DNA of 64,000 nt from positions 2,728,001-2,792,000 of the forward strand of contig NC_084716.1 of assembly GCF_033807575.1 (NCBI RefSeq), given 5' to 3'. This stretch comes from Cydia pomonella (taxonomy: Eukaryota; Arthropoda; Insecta; Lepidoptera; Tortricidae). Of this stretch, positions 53,163-64,000 are shown piece after piece. The notes below the pieces were generated by a model that saw only the letters and a list, made by a program, of their open reading frames with translations, was not told the origin of the DNA and ran no database searches. Both the position numbers and the translations under genes were made by a program. Within the stretch, counting starts at the first letter, position 1, and each line of letters starts with the position of its first letter.

Positions 53163-53525
53163 ATAAATAAATAAATATTTGAGGAAAATCTTACACAGAT
53201 TCGCCTAGCCCCAAACTAAGGAAAGCTTGTAATATGGGTACTAGGTGACGATTTACATACGTGTATAGTTCATACTTTTTTACATAGAAAACACCCATGA
53301 CTCAGGAACAAATACCCGTGTTCATCACACAAATAAATGCCCTATAATATAGTATATTATAGTATTTAAGAGCAAGTTCGGCCTGGCCAGCGACATTAGG
53401 GCTCACGCTAGACAACGTCCATAATGTGTTTATTTGGGGTCGCCGTCATCGAAAACGATGAGGACTATATATAAATGCCCTTACCGGGATTCACACCCGG
53501 GACCATCGGCTTCATAGCCAGACCG
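53163..53525 (-). mobile_element. SINE-A copy, antisense, with insertion
   Basis: AAATAAATAAATATTTGAGG tail, GCCTAGCCCCAAACTAAG, TAGAAAACACCCATGACTC, then after the insertion ACCGGGATTCACACCCGGGA and CAGACCGGTCGTC. The head lacks about 15 bases between TTCATAG and CCAGACC. Confidence 0.85.
53344..53470. mobile_element. 127-bp insertion with 11-bp target duplication
   Basis: ATAAATGCCCT at 53333-53343 and 53471-53481 is a perfect duplication, and other SINE-A copies show the uninterrupted site. The insert has GGCCTGGCCAGCGACATTAGG and GGGTCGCCGTCATCG, short ATATAGT/ACTATAT inverted edges and no poly-A. It could be a small retroposon or a short TIR element; type not settled. Confidence 0.75.
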
Positions 53526-53792
53526 GTCGTCAAAAGACGAAGAAAGAAAAGTTGAGGCCTGCCCCGGCTGTCAAACATCTAAGTGGTGAAGATGGAAATG
53601 TTTTTGTGTTTTGACTCTCTCAGTTCGTTTGCTGCTCCCCTGATAATTTCCCCAAGTGCGGGTCCTGCAACTTACTACATTAATGTTTATTAATTTGTTC
53701 AGCACCGTGCCTTATTCCTTAGGTACGCTATAATTGGTAATGGTCCCATTTTTTGTTGCCTTTTAAAACTAAATTGTGGGGCATTTCACGAG

Positions 53793-53914
53793 AATGTCGC
53801 TTACGTAATGCCATTCTAATGACTTGGCTAGCAAATTGGCAGTGTATTCTCGAGCTGTACGGATTTGATTGTGGTCGCTGCTAAACAAGGTAAAATCGTT
53901 ACGTAAGCGACATT
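53793..53914. repeat. Inverted repeat, 16-bp perfect arms
   Basis: AATGTCGCTTACGTAA at 53793-53808 and TTACGTAAGCGACATT at 53899-53914 are exact complements with 90 bases between. Probably a small MITE core; outer limits unclear. Confidence 0.65.
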
Positions 53915-54116
53915 TTGGAAAACAAGGGCATTTCTATGGTAACAAAATATGTGTTATGGTTTATTTAATGTTGAATATATATTGTACAACGAAGCACTCA
54001 AAAATATCAGACACTATTTTTATCGAGAATTGAGAAGTTTTATTGTTCCGAAAATTGGTCGGTTGTTTAACAAAATTGAGCATAAATGGCCATATCACAA
54101 ACCGTCTAAAGGAAAA

Positions 54117-54259
54117 CTCACGCTTGAACGGTCCGGGTCTAGGCCACGACGTCCGACACTTTAGTTTTCTACAGAAATCATCAAGTTATCACCGACCACC
54201 TGTCATAGAAAACGAAATGTCGGAAACCTCGACCCGGACTCAAACCGTTCTAGCGTGAG
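54117..54259. mobile_element. Foldback MITE, ~143 bp
   Basis: CTCACGCTTGAACGGTCCGG and the mirrored CAAACCGTTCTAGCGTGAG are the ends; GACACTTTAGTTTTCTA and TAGAAAACGAAATGTC are inner arms. Non-coding; two 71-codon frames crossing it are accidental. Confidence 0.75.
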
Positions 54260-54352
54260 CCATCGTTAAGACAGTTCTATCGGAAAACAGTGTATCTATA
54301 AGTAAATACGAAAAATGTAGTAATATTACACCCGGTCGGTGTTATTATTGTA

Positions 54353-54590
54353 GACCGGTATGGCCTAGTGGGTAGTGAACCTGCCTCTGAAGCCGATCGT
54401 CCTGGAATCGAATTATTCGTGTGATGAGCACAGATATTTGTTCCTGAGTCATGGATGTTTTCTATGTATTTAAGTATTTGTACATTATATATATCGTTGT
54501 CTGAGTACCCACACCACAAGCTTTCTTGGCTTACCGTGGGGATTAGAAAAGTTGTGTAGGAATGTCCCTATAATACTTATTTATTTATTT
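54353..54590 (+). mobile_element. SINE-A copy
   Basis: GACCGGTATGGCCTAGTGGG (box A region), TGAAGCCGATCGTCCTGG and a mutated box B (GGAATCGAATTATTCG), body with TATATCGTTGTCTGAGTACC and a TTATTTATTTATTT tail. Confidence 0.85.
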
Positions 54591-54661
54591 ACGCCGTTTT
54601 GCCCGAACAGGGCGGGAATCATCCTTTATGATAGTTATTTACTCAACGATTGCATCTTAAC

Positions 54662-54897
54662 CATTGACAGGACGGGCAAGAAGAATGGGGCCAGTACAGT
54701 GGTGTCACGCACACGAATTCGAGCCAATCGTGCACTCTAACACCACAACGCGATTGGTTGATGAGTTCGCATCTCGCCCGCGATTAGTCGCAACAAGTTG
54801 CGTTGGACTGCACGATTGGCTCGAATTCGTGAGTGACCCCACTAAACTAATACCATTTTTAGTGCCCGTAAGATTCGCCCTTAGATATATGTCAACG
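54662..54897. mobile_element. CATTGACATATATCTAAGG MITE, copy 4
   Basis: GCCAGTACAGTGGTGTCACG, CACACGAATTCGAGCCAATC and the mirrored GATTGGCTCGAATTCGTGAG, with right end CTTAGATATATGTCAACG. The left terminus has lost about 10 bases after CATTGACA. Frames at 54664 and 54705 are opposite-strand shadows of this inverted repeat. Confidence 0.85.
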
Positions 54898-54996
54898 ATC
54901 TTAACATTTCCTTTAATCATCCGAGTAGTTTACTCCCGGAAACATTGTAAGGCGGTGATCCAGACAGCGATAATGTCTTGGTAAGGTAATGTGGCT

Positions 54997-55733
54997 GAAA
55001 AGCGCATACACCGTTGGAGCTGATTAATGCTCGACTACATTAGAGCACGGCACGTGCTTACAAGATGGGTCATTCCTTTCTGTACCTGTCACGGTATTTG
55101 GTATACTAAAATTGTATGTTATACTAAAGGGGACTATCGCAGAACTGTAGAATTATTATTGCATTTTTATACGTTCTAAGCAAAATGCCATGAATAAACA
55201 TAAACCACACGGAGACTAGACCATAACTATAACCTTAAAAACACGAATACATGTTTCATTGTGGCTTATCAGAAAAGGGTTCTTTTATGCCATGTGCATC
55301 TCTTATGGAAAGCCTTTTAATTTATGATTAGCATAACTACCATACCGAGGAATCTGACGAGATTTTTATTAACAGAAGTATATTTTCATATAAACGTAAA
55401 AAGTCGCGCAACGGCCACATCTTCCGTCGCAAGTTTCGGGCGGCGCCATATTTTGTTTCTTTCATCAATCAGATAGTAGCAACGAGGGACAACGGACGAC
55501 GTGGAAAAAAAAACATACATTGGACGACGTCTTCATACTACATGAAAGCTGTCAGACAAGTAAGGAGCTTTATATCCACCAGGGCGACGCTACGGTCGTG
55601 CACACAGCGAATGCGGCAGTCATATCCTGGTTCGGGCCGTAATGTTGCATAAAAGCGCATACACCGTAGCGTTGATTAATGCGCAAGTACATTAGTTGAG
55701 CACGTCACGTGCTTCCGAGATGGGTCATTCCTA
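54997..55733. repeat. Direct repeat pair, ~85 bp, 650 bp apart
   Basis: 54997-55083 and 55648-55733 share AAAAGCGCATACACCGT, TGATTAATGC, TACATTAG, GAGCACG and AGATGGGTCATTCCT in order. The segment between them is non-coding. Copies of one repeat, or flanks of an older duplication. Confidence 0.65.
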
Positions 55734-56164
55734 ACTTGAGTGTGTATATTTGAACCATAGAATTAAAGGTACAATTTTACTTGTATTTTTAAATGTAGGT
55801 GCTAAGATAGTAATTTAAGTAAACCTTAGTTGTAAGTTTAAATTTTTGGTGTAAAAATATACTAACAAAATATGAACCAGAACTGTAGTCTGAAATAAAT
55901 GCATAGTTTTTAATGCTACGATTCGAGCAGAAAAATTAAGTATTTTATGCTAGAACAGCCCGGTACATCCTTATAATTTCTTTTTTGTAAATATTTTTAA
56001 TTTACACGAGTACTAGCTGTAATTGTAGTAGTTAACTGAAATAAGGGGTACTCCAATACTAATGTGTAGTGACCTCAATTGTCTGATGTGGTCCGTCTAG
56101 AAGTTGAGATGGTCTGTGATTTGAACTAACAACTACTTTTCAGTAGCGTAATTTCAACCTTCTA
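55734..56164. other. Nothing recognised
   Basis: AT-rich gap. Confidence 0.4.
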
Positions 56165-56264
56165 ACGTGAATGACCAGCGTCATGCACGTTATACAGTGA
56201 GCTGCGAAAATACATAGAGAAATTATGAATGAATTCATTGATAAAGTCGCCATGCAATTTACTA
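56165..56264. repeat. Interspersed repeat related to 18.95 kb
   Basis: GTGAGCTGCGAAAATACATAG, GAAATTATGAATGAATTCATTG and GTCGCCATGCA match the repeat at 18960-19035. Confidence 0.55.
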
Positions 56265-56342
56265 CGCCGGACGATATCGGCCTGTCAGTTATTCGCAATT
56301 ATCACTTATTGCGAATAACTGACAGGCCGATATCGTCCGGCG
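56265..56342. repeat. Perfect 35-bp inverted repeat
   Basis: CGCCGGACGATATCGGCCTG continuing to TTATTCGCAAT (56265-56299) is matched base for base by 56308-56342 around an 8-base loop. Exact identity suggests a recent origin or conversion. It directly follows the repeat at 56165, so it may be the end of that element. Confidence 0.9.
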
Positions 56343-58520
56343 AACTGGTAATCAGTAGGGGCCCACTGATTGCGGCTGATTGTACATAGGCCTAAGCTTA
56401 AGCTTGAATATTTTGATACACAGTCGCCAGGAGGGTGGATATACGATAATAATAAGTAACGTAACAACGTTACTTATTACTCGCAGCGCATTTCGCACGC
56501 ACAGAAAATATATTTCGCTTATTACAGGCGAGATCACGGGTGAATGATATAAATTTTTATTTGTAAGTTAATGGTCTCCCATAATCCCATCTCCCAAAAA
56601 ATCCATCTCCATAATATTAGTCAAGTTTTCCGGGACCAAAAAACGTACCAGTGCTAGGGATTAATTAAATATCTACTAAACTCCTCGATATCGATAGCAA
56701 GCAATTTCTTAATCATAATAACAAATGTGTCTCATCCTTGAAGTTAACTATATTAGTAAAACAACAAAATACTGTCGAATTAGGATAGCCTGTAATGATG
56801 GTTGTATGTATGTAATAAACAAAAAAAAAAATTAAAAGTGTTATAGTACCTTTATAATCTATTCGCAAACCTCTTTGATTTATACTTATTTCAGTTGAAC
56901 ATTTGAACAAGTTTCATTAGAAAACTTAGACAATTACTTAGATTCGCCATAAAACAAATAATCTCTTTTATTTATTACTGCTTAAGGCGATTTGGGAGTA
57001 AACCACGTACTGAAGTTACCTTAAGTAGCTTATTCAGATTACTTGAGACGTCACAAACTATGCAACAAAGGCATTGCGGTTTAGAACTATAATTCCTCTT
57101 ACTAACGTGTACGAGGTACTTAAGTACATCTCTAAGACGTTTCTGATCGTTGATGTAGCTTGTAGTAATATGTTGTATGCTTGTTTTGTTATTTCGCCTC
57201 GCTTTCAAATCGCCAGTCTGATAAGGCATATCTTCTTATGTTTTTAATCGCGTATTTCCTTTTGTGAGCGTTTCCTGAGTATTATTAAAAATATTAATGA
57301 TGTAAGTATCCCCCAATTATAATGAAACATATTGCTTACCCCCACCTCTTGAATCCTGTCCCTCCGTCGTCCTCTCGCTGTTTAATGCTCCCGTACTTTC
57401 ATCCCTTATTTCACTCTTGTAGGAGATGAACAATCCTATGTCCTGCTCCAGTAAAGTAGGATAAAGCTGTATAGAGTTACATAGTAGGTTTGAATGTGTT
57501 ATTTTTAACCTTTTTTAATACCTTTAGGATGGAAAATTTTTGAAACGCAGGCCCCACTGCGGTGCTTGTCGCTCCAATGTCGTACACAACCCAATTGAAG
57601 AAACTATTAGTAAAAGTTGCGAGGAAGCATCGGAAGGGAATGAAACTGCTCCTCGTATCTATATAAAAAAGAGCTTGCCTTGATAGAAAGCCAAGGGTGG
57701 CATTTGGCAACCAGTGCCCACCTTTGATGAAAACAATGAGGTCTAGGATTCTAGAAAAAGTTACAAAATGGCGGTCGCAAAAACAACAGACTAAGTCACC
57801 AGCTTTGAACGTTGCGTACAATATAATGATTTCCTTCTAGCGGCTTCCACGAAGGAATGTGAATTATTGTGTTCAGTTCACCTGAAGCTAGATCTAGTCT
57901 AGAAAATAATAGTTTTTTTTACATGGGGTATACAAGTTTGTCCAGCACCTTTTCACCAAATATACACAGTCTCGTTGGTGTTTACTCTCATAACGATCTA
58001 AAAATTCTTATGTGATCCTATTTCATTTATTAAAGACTGAGGTGCTGGAGTAACATCCCAAGGACATTGAACTCATTGATATAGAGAGACGGTTATGTAA
58101 ACGTTTTGTAAACAATGAATGTTGAAATGTGCGGGTGCTATTTCCGTTTTTGCTGCTTAAACGGAGAGCTAGAAAAAGGGGTATCAAAAAAACACCCAGC
58201 AACAGGAAAATAATTTCCCTTTGCTGTAAATCGCCCTTACTGTTGGAAATTGATATGCTAGAAGGCTGGAATTCCATAGAAAAATAGGTTTTTCCTTTGG
58301 ATGGGTTAAAAAACTATTTCAAATATTTAGGAGATAGCTAGATGAAGAGGGGATATTATAAAATTTTATTAAAACTATTTTAAATAAACTTTCTTTTACC
58401 GTTACTGTGGAAGGTGGAGGTAAGGAATGGGATCTCTATGTACCAAAAAGTGTCATCAAAAAACCTTAAATAGGTGGCGCTACAATACCTAGAATACTTG
58501 AACAAAAAAATCAAATCATA
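56343..58520. other. No gene supported
   Basis: AT-rich. Minus-strand frames at 56975-57229 (84 codons) and 57477-57821 (114 codons) have somewhat protein-like translations but no recognised domain. ACGTTACTTATTA-type inverted words lie near 56455-56480. Confidence 0.4.
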
Positions 58521-58660
58521 GAAAGCGCACTTCACTCCGTCAATAACGCCTAGGTTCTTAGGTACTCTAGCGCTACTCTGGAATGATTTGGAACTATTAT
58601 TTATAGCTGACGGCTGGACACTTTTGCAACAGTTCTACCATAAGAGATTTCACTCCTTTT
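58521..58660 (-). repeat. Interspersed repeat fragment
   Basis: CACTTCACTCCGTCAATAACG, TGACGGCTGGACACTTTTGC and CATAAGAGATTTCACTCC resemble a common lepidopteran repeat read antisense. Ends not determined. Confidence 0.4.
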
Positions 58661-59394
58661 AATTCCACACTCCATAACCGTCACTTTATTTTTCTCACAT
58701 GACATCTTACGTGACAGTATCGACAGCCACGGCCACGAGAGTAGGCGGCGGCGAAATATTAAAAAATATAAAGTATAAATACTTTTTATATTAATAAAAT
58801 CTTTGCCACCAAACGTCAATGATACCACAGATCAAAAGTTAAATAAAACCTGATCCTTAAAAGACTGTAAACTCCTGAAACCATCCACCGGCAGTTCAAA
58901 CCGCAAAATGGTAACATGCCTAATAAAATACTCTTATCTTATCCGGACATTTTATCCGTGAAATTCCGGAAAATTTCGAATGACACCTTAGCCGGAAGTC
59001 GTAATTAAATTAAGGGACGAAATATGGGAGGGTGCGTGTCATGGGCCCTTTTTTAATTTAAAAAGTTCATTACGCTGGACAATGTTTAATGTATAATAGC
59101 ACTGGATGTGGTCTCGGGTGTGGAGAATAGGGAATTAAGTATGTAATACTGTACTATATTAAATATTATGTCATAAGTTGGATAGGAATTTTGCAATAGG
59201 AATAAGGTGATGTTACTGTTGGAGATATGGTATAATTCGACCTCTTTAGTAGGTATTTAGCTCCTAGACTTTCTATACGTTATCTTATTGTATTTCTCTA
59301 TCCTAAGCGCCACGTGCAACCAACCAACCAACCCGGGGTTAAGAGCAATTCCTAGCTGAGCAACTTTTCAAATCTCGAATTTTTGAAGCTATGT
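58661..59394. other. Nothing recognised
   Basis: AT-rich, no supported gene; (AACC)n-like CCAACCAACCAACCC at 59318-59332. Confidence 0.4.
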
Positions 59395-59545
59395 TTCTGT
59401 CGCGCTGCGGTGGGCGGGAGCGGTAGCTATCTAAGTGTGAGTGCGCGCACAGATGCGAGACGCGAGCGCTCGCTCATTGCGCGCGGTTCCGTTGACATTG
59501 CCGGCGAGCCGGCCGGAATTCATCCTGCGCTGCCTGACGCAAGTT
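59395..59545. other. Orphan CpG-rich patch
   Basis: About 150 bases very rich in CG dinucleotides (GTCGCGCTGCGGTGGGCGGG, GTGCGCGCACAGATGCGAGA, GCGCGGTTCCGTTGACATTG, GGCGAGCCGGCCGG) in AT-rich surroundings. It could be a promoter/first exon or a GC-rich transposon piece. The 78-codon frame through it ends in hydrophobic low complexity and is not convincing. About 75 bases downstream, TTTAG is followed by an ATG frame at 59619 (MTAKKIDVLVSVVVPIRDNK) that is short and unproven. Confidence 0.4.
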
Positions 59546-60727
59546 GTTTTTTATGTTATCACATAATATTGTTTTTAATTTTTATATTATACTGTATCTA
59601 TTCATTACTATTTAGATAATGACTGCAAAAAAGATTGATGTCCTTGTTTCGGTCGTCGTACCTATCCGTGACAATAAGTTGGGTATGATCATGGTGTGTT
59701 GTGAAATTTTGTTAAACCGTTGTTAAATCGTTATTAGGAATGTCAAATTGTACTGGTAGCCCCGGGTTAATGAGATGGTGCAAGTAGCACTAAGGTGATC
59801 ACTGATCACTTTAATTTAGTAGGATTTGTACTTGTTTTATTTCATTCAGTTTAAAATCAAAACAAATTCAACTCTATTTCCTACAACCTAAAGTTCAAAT
59901 TTTACTGGAAAATTGTATGACTGGGCCTTAAGAGGATATAACCCATTTGCTTATTAATAGTCCTACTAGCCTCGGGTGCGTTTCTGTCTGTGGATGTCCA
60001 AAATATAGTACCTACTCAAGAAGCCCTTATATTACCAGAATTCGTATCAGAGAGAAATGAAATGCAACGTGTTTGTGACAACGCTAAACATAACAACACG
60101 TAGATTATGTTTATACATGGCTACTCTGGAAACCAATTTGAAATTTTGAACGTACATTCTGATGCTATTTTACATATTCTGTAGCTTTACATACATGTAC
60201 ATTACCTACTAAAATGTGTAATACAACAAAAAATAAATATTTTCACATCCAGTAACGCTTACAGCATCGGCCATGTCACCGTCGATTTATGGAGGCGCCG
60301 TGGTAAACAGATTTCCCTGTACCGTATAATTTTACAATAAGCATTTAATTCTAATTAAAACAAATATTCTGTTTGTAGGCCGAGAGGCCATTTTGTAGGC
60401 CATTTCTGTAGGAAGGCATAAAATGGTAATAAATACGTTTAAAGGATTCCATTTTTGAATATTATTTGCTTAAGGCTCATTCTTTTAAAATTATAGATTC
60501 AGTCTAGTGGAACTATTTCGCCAGTGTCAAGATATTAGGAGCTTTAAATATGATTAAAATTGATTAAAAAAATTATTAGCTCTTGTAATGCGGTAGCTGG
60601 ACTTTACAAGTAGCACGTGGACTCCCGGCTGTTGACTCCAAAATTGAGGCTGAACGGGTTTCAAGATTAATTCTCCATTCACTGCACACTACCACATTAG
60701 TTTACGGTATATTAAGCTTTTGAAAAT
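59546..60727. other. No firm gene
   Basis: Apart from the speculative frame at 59619-59726, nothing recognised. Confidence 0.4.
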
Positions 60728-60900
60728 GAAAATGAAAAATGATTTATTTAGGTATCAAAATTGCAGCTTATTACACAGTAGAAGAGTATTACATTTTTAG
60801 GAGCATTCTATTGTTAGATAGCCTAGAAATAGTGTCCTGAGCCCTAAACTAGGTAAACCTGTCTTATAGGGATCAGGGAACCACCGCTATTTCTAGAAAT
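60728..60900 (-). mobile_element. LINE 3' end, antisense
   Basis: AAATGAAAATGAAAAATGATTTATTT (tail on the minus strand), then AGTGTCCTGAGCCCTAAACT and AGGTAAACCTGTCTTATAGG. I know this as a lepidopteran LINE 3' end. No coding frame kept. Confidence 0.6.
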
Positions 60901-61565
60901 GCAGCAAAGGTTAGTTGGGTGCACAAATCTAAAAATTGGATAATCATTTCGCTTAATTATATACGTATACAATATCAGCTATTGTTCGTGACAACATTTT
61001 TTATAGTTTAGCAAGTATCAACTACCCGTATTATATATGTTTATATATATTTACTATTGTACTATCACTATTAAGATAATTACCTACTGCTGGTTGGTTT
61101 TGATATAACACTTTAAAAAATATTAATGAGCAAAAAACAAAGGAATTAATCACTAGGCTCACTGTCAGGACGGGGCTCGAACCGAAAGTCAATGATGGGG
61201 TTTGTCATCGTAGTGGAATGATTTTCAATTTATATTTACATAAAGTATTTTTATCCCTAAACCCGGTCGTTCTACTATATATGTATATCGTTCAATTCAT
61301 TCTTAAAAACCACTGCAAATTAAATCTTTTACAGTTTCTAATCTAAACGTAGAAAGATATTCTACATTTCGTAACCGCTGCTTGAAATTATAATTTAGGC
61401 GTTCTTAAGAGGGAAATGGCTAGTACTCATCCATACAAAAAGAGATAATGTATTTCGATTTCTAAATATTTTCCATTCTCCATTATTATTTAGTATATTA
61501 TTGATACAATTATTAAAAACTAGTCATATACAGGTTTTCCTTTTTTTTTCAAGATTTGTAATACA
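60901..61565. other. Nothing recognised
   Basis: AT-rich gap. Confidence 0.4.
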
Positions 61566-62035
61566 ATTTTTTTTTCAAAAAGCGAAACAAATAAATCTAA
61601 AATATATTATATTGAAGCGATTGACATCAAAATCAAAGTGATTTGTTAAGGTTTAGTTAGTGGAAACCGTTTTGCCCGAAATGGAACTTCATTGAAAAAG
61701 TTTCAAGAAAGGTAAGTATGGGCATTGTGAATGTCATCTCGCTCTGTGTGGTAGGGCGCACAGCGGATGTCATTCCAGATCTAGAGCAGAGCCCAACTGG
61801 GGAAGTACCTCCACCTTACAGAAAATGGCAGCCAAATAACACTAGACCCTACTCATATTGTGTTCCTGCCGGTGAGTAAGGTTGCCAGAGCTCAACGAGG
61901 GTGGGAGGGGGTTAGGGTCGGCAACGCGCATGTGACTCCTCTGGAGTTGCAGGCGTACATAGGCTACGGATACTGCTTACCATCAGGCGGGCCGTATGCT
62001 AGTTTGCCACCGACGTAGTATAATAAAAAAAAGTA
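61566..62035 (+). mobile_element. LINE 3' tail preceded by a shared repeat
   Basis: 61566-61690 matches 52138-52240. From 61710 the LINE tail runs GTATGGGCATTGTGAATGTC, GATGTCATTCCAGATCTAGA, GTTGCCAGAGCTCAACGAGG, GGAGTTGCAGGCGTACATAG and GCCACCGACGTAGTATAATA, ending A-rich. One of the longest copies of the family here. Confidence 0.8.
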
Positions 62036-63797
62036 CCGTTATTTCGTAAGGATCGCAAACCTATTCTTACGCCCTTAATGTATTAATCTAAGAAAAAGTT
62101 AAAAAATATTATAAATATATTTTCATCTGTATCCATACATTTTATAATAACAAAAGTCCTTGAACTGACCCTGTCCCATCCAAAACAGTGATATACACTC
62201 AAACCCATTGAAACTACTGTTCCGGCCAACAGTTCCTAACTATAAAAGGTGAAGGACTGGCGGACCATTATTTATTAAAAGCGGCGTTTGCCACCCCTAC
62301 GACATTTGGGCATAATGAAGTTTTAAATTAAGCGCAGCCCTAACATAGTACTTATTTATATTTCACATCACGGGCCCTAGGGCTGTCCTAACGGCGTACA
62401 TATTTAATTTAACCACTTTATTCCGCCATTTAACTTTGGCGAGATTGCGGTTTTAAAAATTAATTATTTCGCGTTGATTGACGACGCGATTCGGTAAAAA
62501 CATGCTTACATAATATTCGCAGGTTCAATAGCCGGTAAAACTAAGATTTTAATCATTTTAACTACATATATAATCATAATCCCTCTATGATGCGTAGAAC
62601 CGTGCTTTCAGCTCGTTTCATAAAACCACACTCGTATTTTAATGCCTTTCATTATGTAGCAGTCACATAAACCACGTACTATTATAAATATTTTGTAATA
62701 ACTTTTGTTTGTCTGGTAGCACTACTTAACTACAAATGGACGATGGACAAACATCTCAGCAATTTTTTATTTATTTTATATTTTTCGTAAAATGTAATAA
62801 ATAGCGTTGTTGTAACACGGACATTATATTTAAGTCCACCAAATAATTGAAAATAAATTACATTTCGAATATCGATCGTCTGAGAGAGTAAGTATTTGCG
62901 TTTAGTAGCAAATGAATAAACTCATACTAATCACTAATCAATATCTAAATAGGCCCTAAGGAAAGTGTACATGCCCGTAGGGGCCTTATAAGATAAAAAT
63001 AAATTATTGATTATCTCCAAAATGGAGTTAATTAGAATACCGGTTTCTTTAAGAATGTTACTTAATATAACCTCAAAAATGCACCCTAGAAATTAACAGA
63101 CAGAGACAAAACACCGTAGTAGGTTAGCGTGGTATCTATGGTCAGCTAAGAGGGCGCTAATGCAGAATTGTAGTTATTGAATCATTACATGTTGTTGTGC
63201 GACATGCTACACTTAGGTACTGAACGGACTCCTGCGCACGGCTCCACAAGTGGACATTTTCGCTGATCATTGGCCTAGGCTAACGTCCAGGTGCCTCGCC
63301 TATTGTAAGAATGAATTAAATGACCGTACGACAGTGTAAATGACTAGGTAACCGATTAAATGTAATTAAATATGTCTAGCATTACCATAGTAGCAAGTGT
63401 AATTGGTGTAAACCGTTCTTGTGAATAAATATTAATTAAATAATAAATTAATTTTTTTTTAATCAAGGGCAAATGCTTTAAAAAATTTGTCGAAAACTGG
63501 ACTATATTTTGCACTTTACTTACTTGTTTAGTTCGTATTACTGTATACTAAAATTATACTGCTATGGATACCGGTATGCAGGGTAACTATTATACAAAAA
63601 AAAAAAAATTAAAACTACATGTGTGTTTTTATGTTTTCCTATCAAGCAAAAAGTAACCTTTTAGGGTTTTATTTTATTCGGAATGCTTACTGCCTAAAAT
63701 ACATAGGTTAATAGACTTATCTACTAGATGCAAATAACAAGCTTCCACATATATAACACAAATATGAAGGTCTCGAAATAGCCAAATATTACACTAT
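62036..63797. other. Nothing recognised, AT-rich
   Basis: Nearly 1.8 kb with no plausible coding frame and no repeat I can place. A run of A at 63597-63608. Confidence 0.45.
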
Positions 63798-64000
63798 ACA
63801 GGGTGATTCATGAGACGTGAGCTGGACTAAGACTACACAATCAGTAAATGTTAATGAATCGTTGACCATCATATTTAAGTAAAACAATCACGCTTTTTAT
63901 CTGTTATTTAACTTTTTCTTAAGGACAAATTTGATTATCTACAATCATGGACACCCTAAAACAATTAATTAACAAAGATAAAACCTCTTTAACCGTTATG
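63798..64000. mobile_element. CAGGG-ended TIR element, copy 2, cut by the window edge
   Basis: ACAGGGTGATTCATGAGACG onward is the reverse complement of 45418-45621 over its whole visible length. The rest lies outside the window. Confidence 0.75.

Noticed and set aside
54997..55733. Direct repeats as LTRs of a retrotransposon
   Set aside because: The repeats are only ~85 bp, lack TG...CA ends and target duplications, and the DNA between them has no gag or pol coding trace.
1..64000. CRISPR arrays, operons, bacterial promoters or riboswitches
   Set aside because: No regular repeat-spacer pattern and no prokaryotic gene organisation. The repeats are eukaryotic transposons.

Overview
The window looks like a stretch of a lepidopteran (moth or butterfly) nuclear genome. 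It is AT-rich and eukaryotic, with no operons or ribosome binding sites. It carries several repeat types that I recognise from lepidopteran genomes: tRNA-headed SINEs, 5'-truncated LINE tails (some ending in GAT repeats), and many short foldback or terminal-inverted-repeat (TIR) elements. The species cannot be told from the sequence. I find no convincing intact host gene. No open frame exceeds about 150 codons, and the coding sequence I can recognise is the C-terminal end of broken LINE reverse-transcriptase polyproteins. The window is therefore intergenic or deep intronic, a dense transposon graveyard.

Layout. 1-9 kb: isolated LINE ends, two SINE-A copies and several foldback MITEs. 9.05-12.4 kb: a common repeat with AAGGGTTCCGT ends, split by a 2.6-kb hAT-like element with 8-bp target duplications; a 20-base C run lies in the repeat. 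13.6-21.1 kb: foldback elements, including one with two ~290-bp arms and one holding a head-to-tail array of palindromic ~137-bp units, plus a chimeric LINE relic. 21.3-26.1 kb: a 1.6-kb tandem duplication whose second copy is broken by a 1.7-kb block; that block carries a module repeated near 52.4 kb with an exon-like GC-rich segment. 26.9-27.9 kb: a three-level nest (SINE-B, then LINE, then RTE-like fragment). 28-42 kb: LINE ends, one complete SINE-B with a 15-bp duplication, a hAT-type MITE and long blank AT-rich stretches. 42-47 kb: a MITE cluster, one MITE carrying a LINE with a 12-bp duplication. 47-56 kb: more foldbacks, SINE-A copies (one with a 127-bp insertion) and a perfect 35-bp hairpin. 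56-64 kb: mostly blank, with a small orphan CpG-rich patch at 59.4 kb and two LINE ends.

Nothing here works together as a pathway. The useful content is insertion history: target duplications and uninterrupted paralogous sites give the order of events. I name two SINE families locally. SINE-A has a tRNA-like head and a 3' part containing TATATCGTTGTCTGAGTACC. SINE-B has a tRNA-like head and an RTE-like tail containing GGCTCCCATGAGCCGTGGC. Family names and percent identities would need a repeat library. All element calls are by eye, and boundaries without a target duplication are approximate. I saw no credible undescribed functional system. The best candidates for follow-up are the exon-like duplicated module, the palindromic array and the long foldback as possible double-stranded RNA sources.
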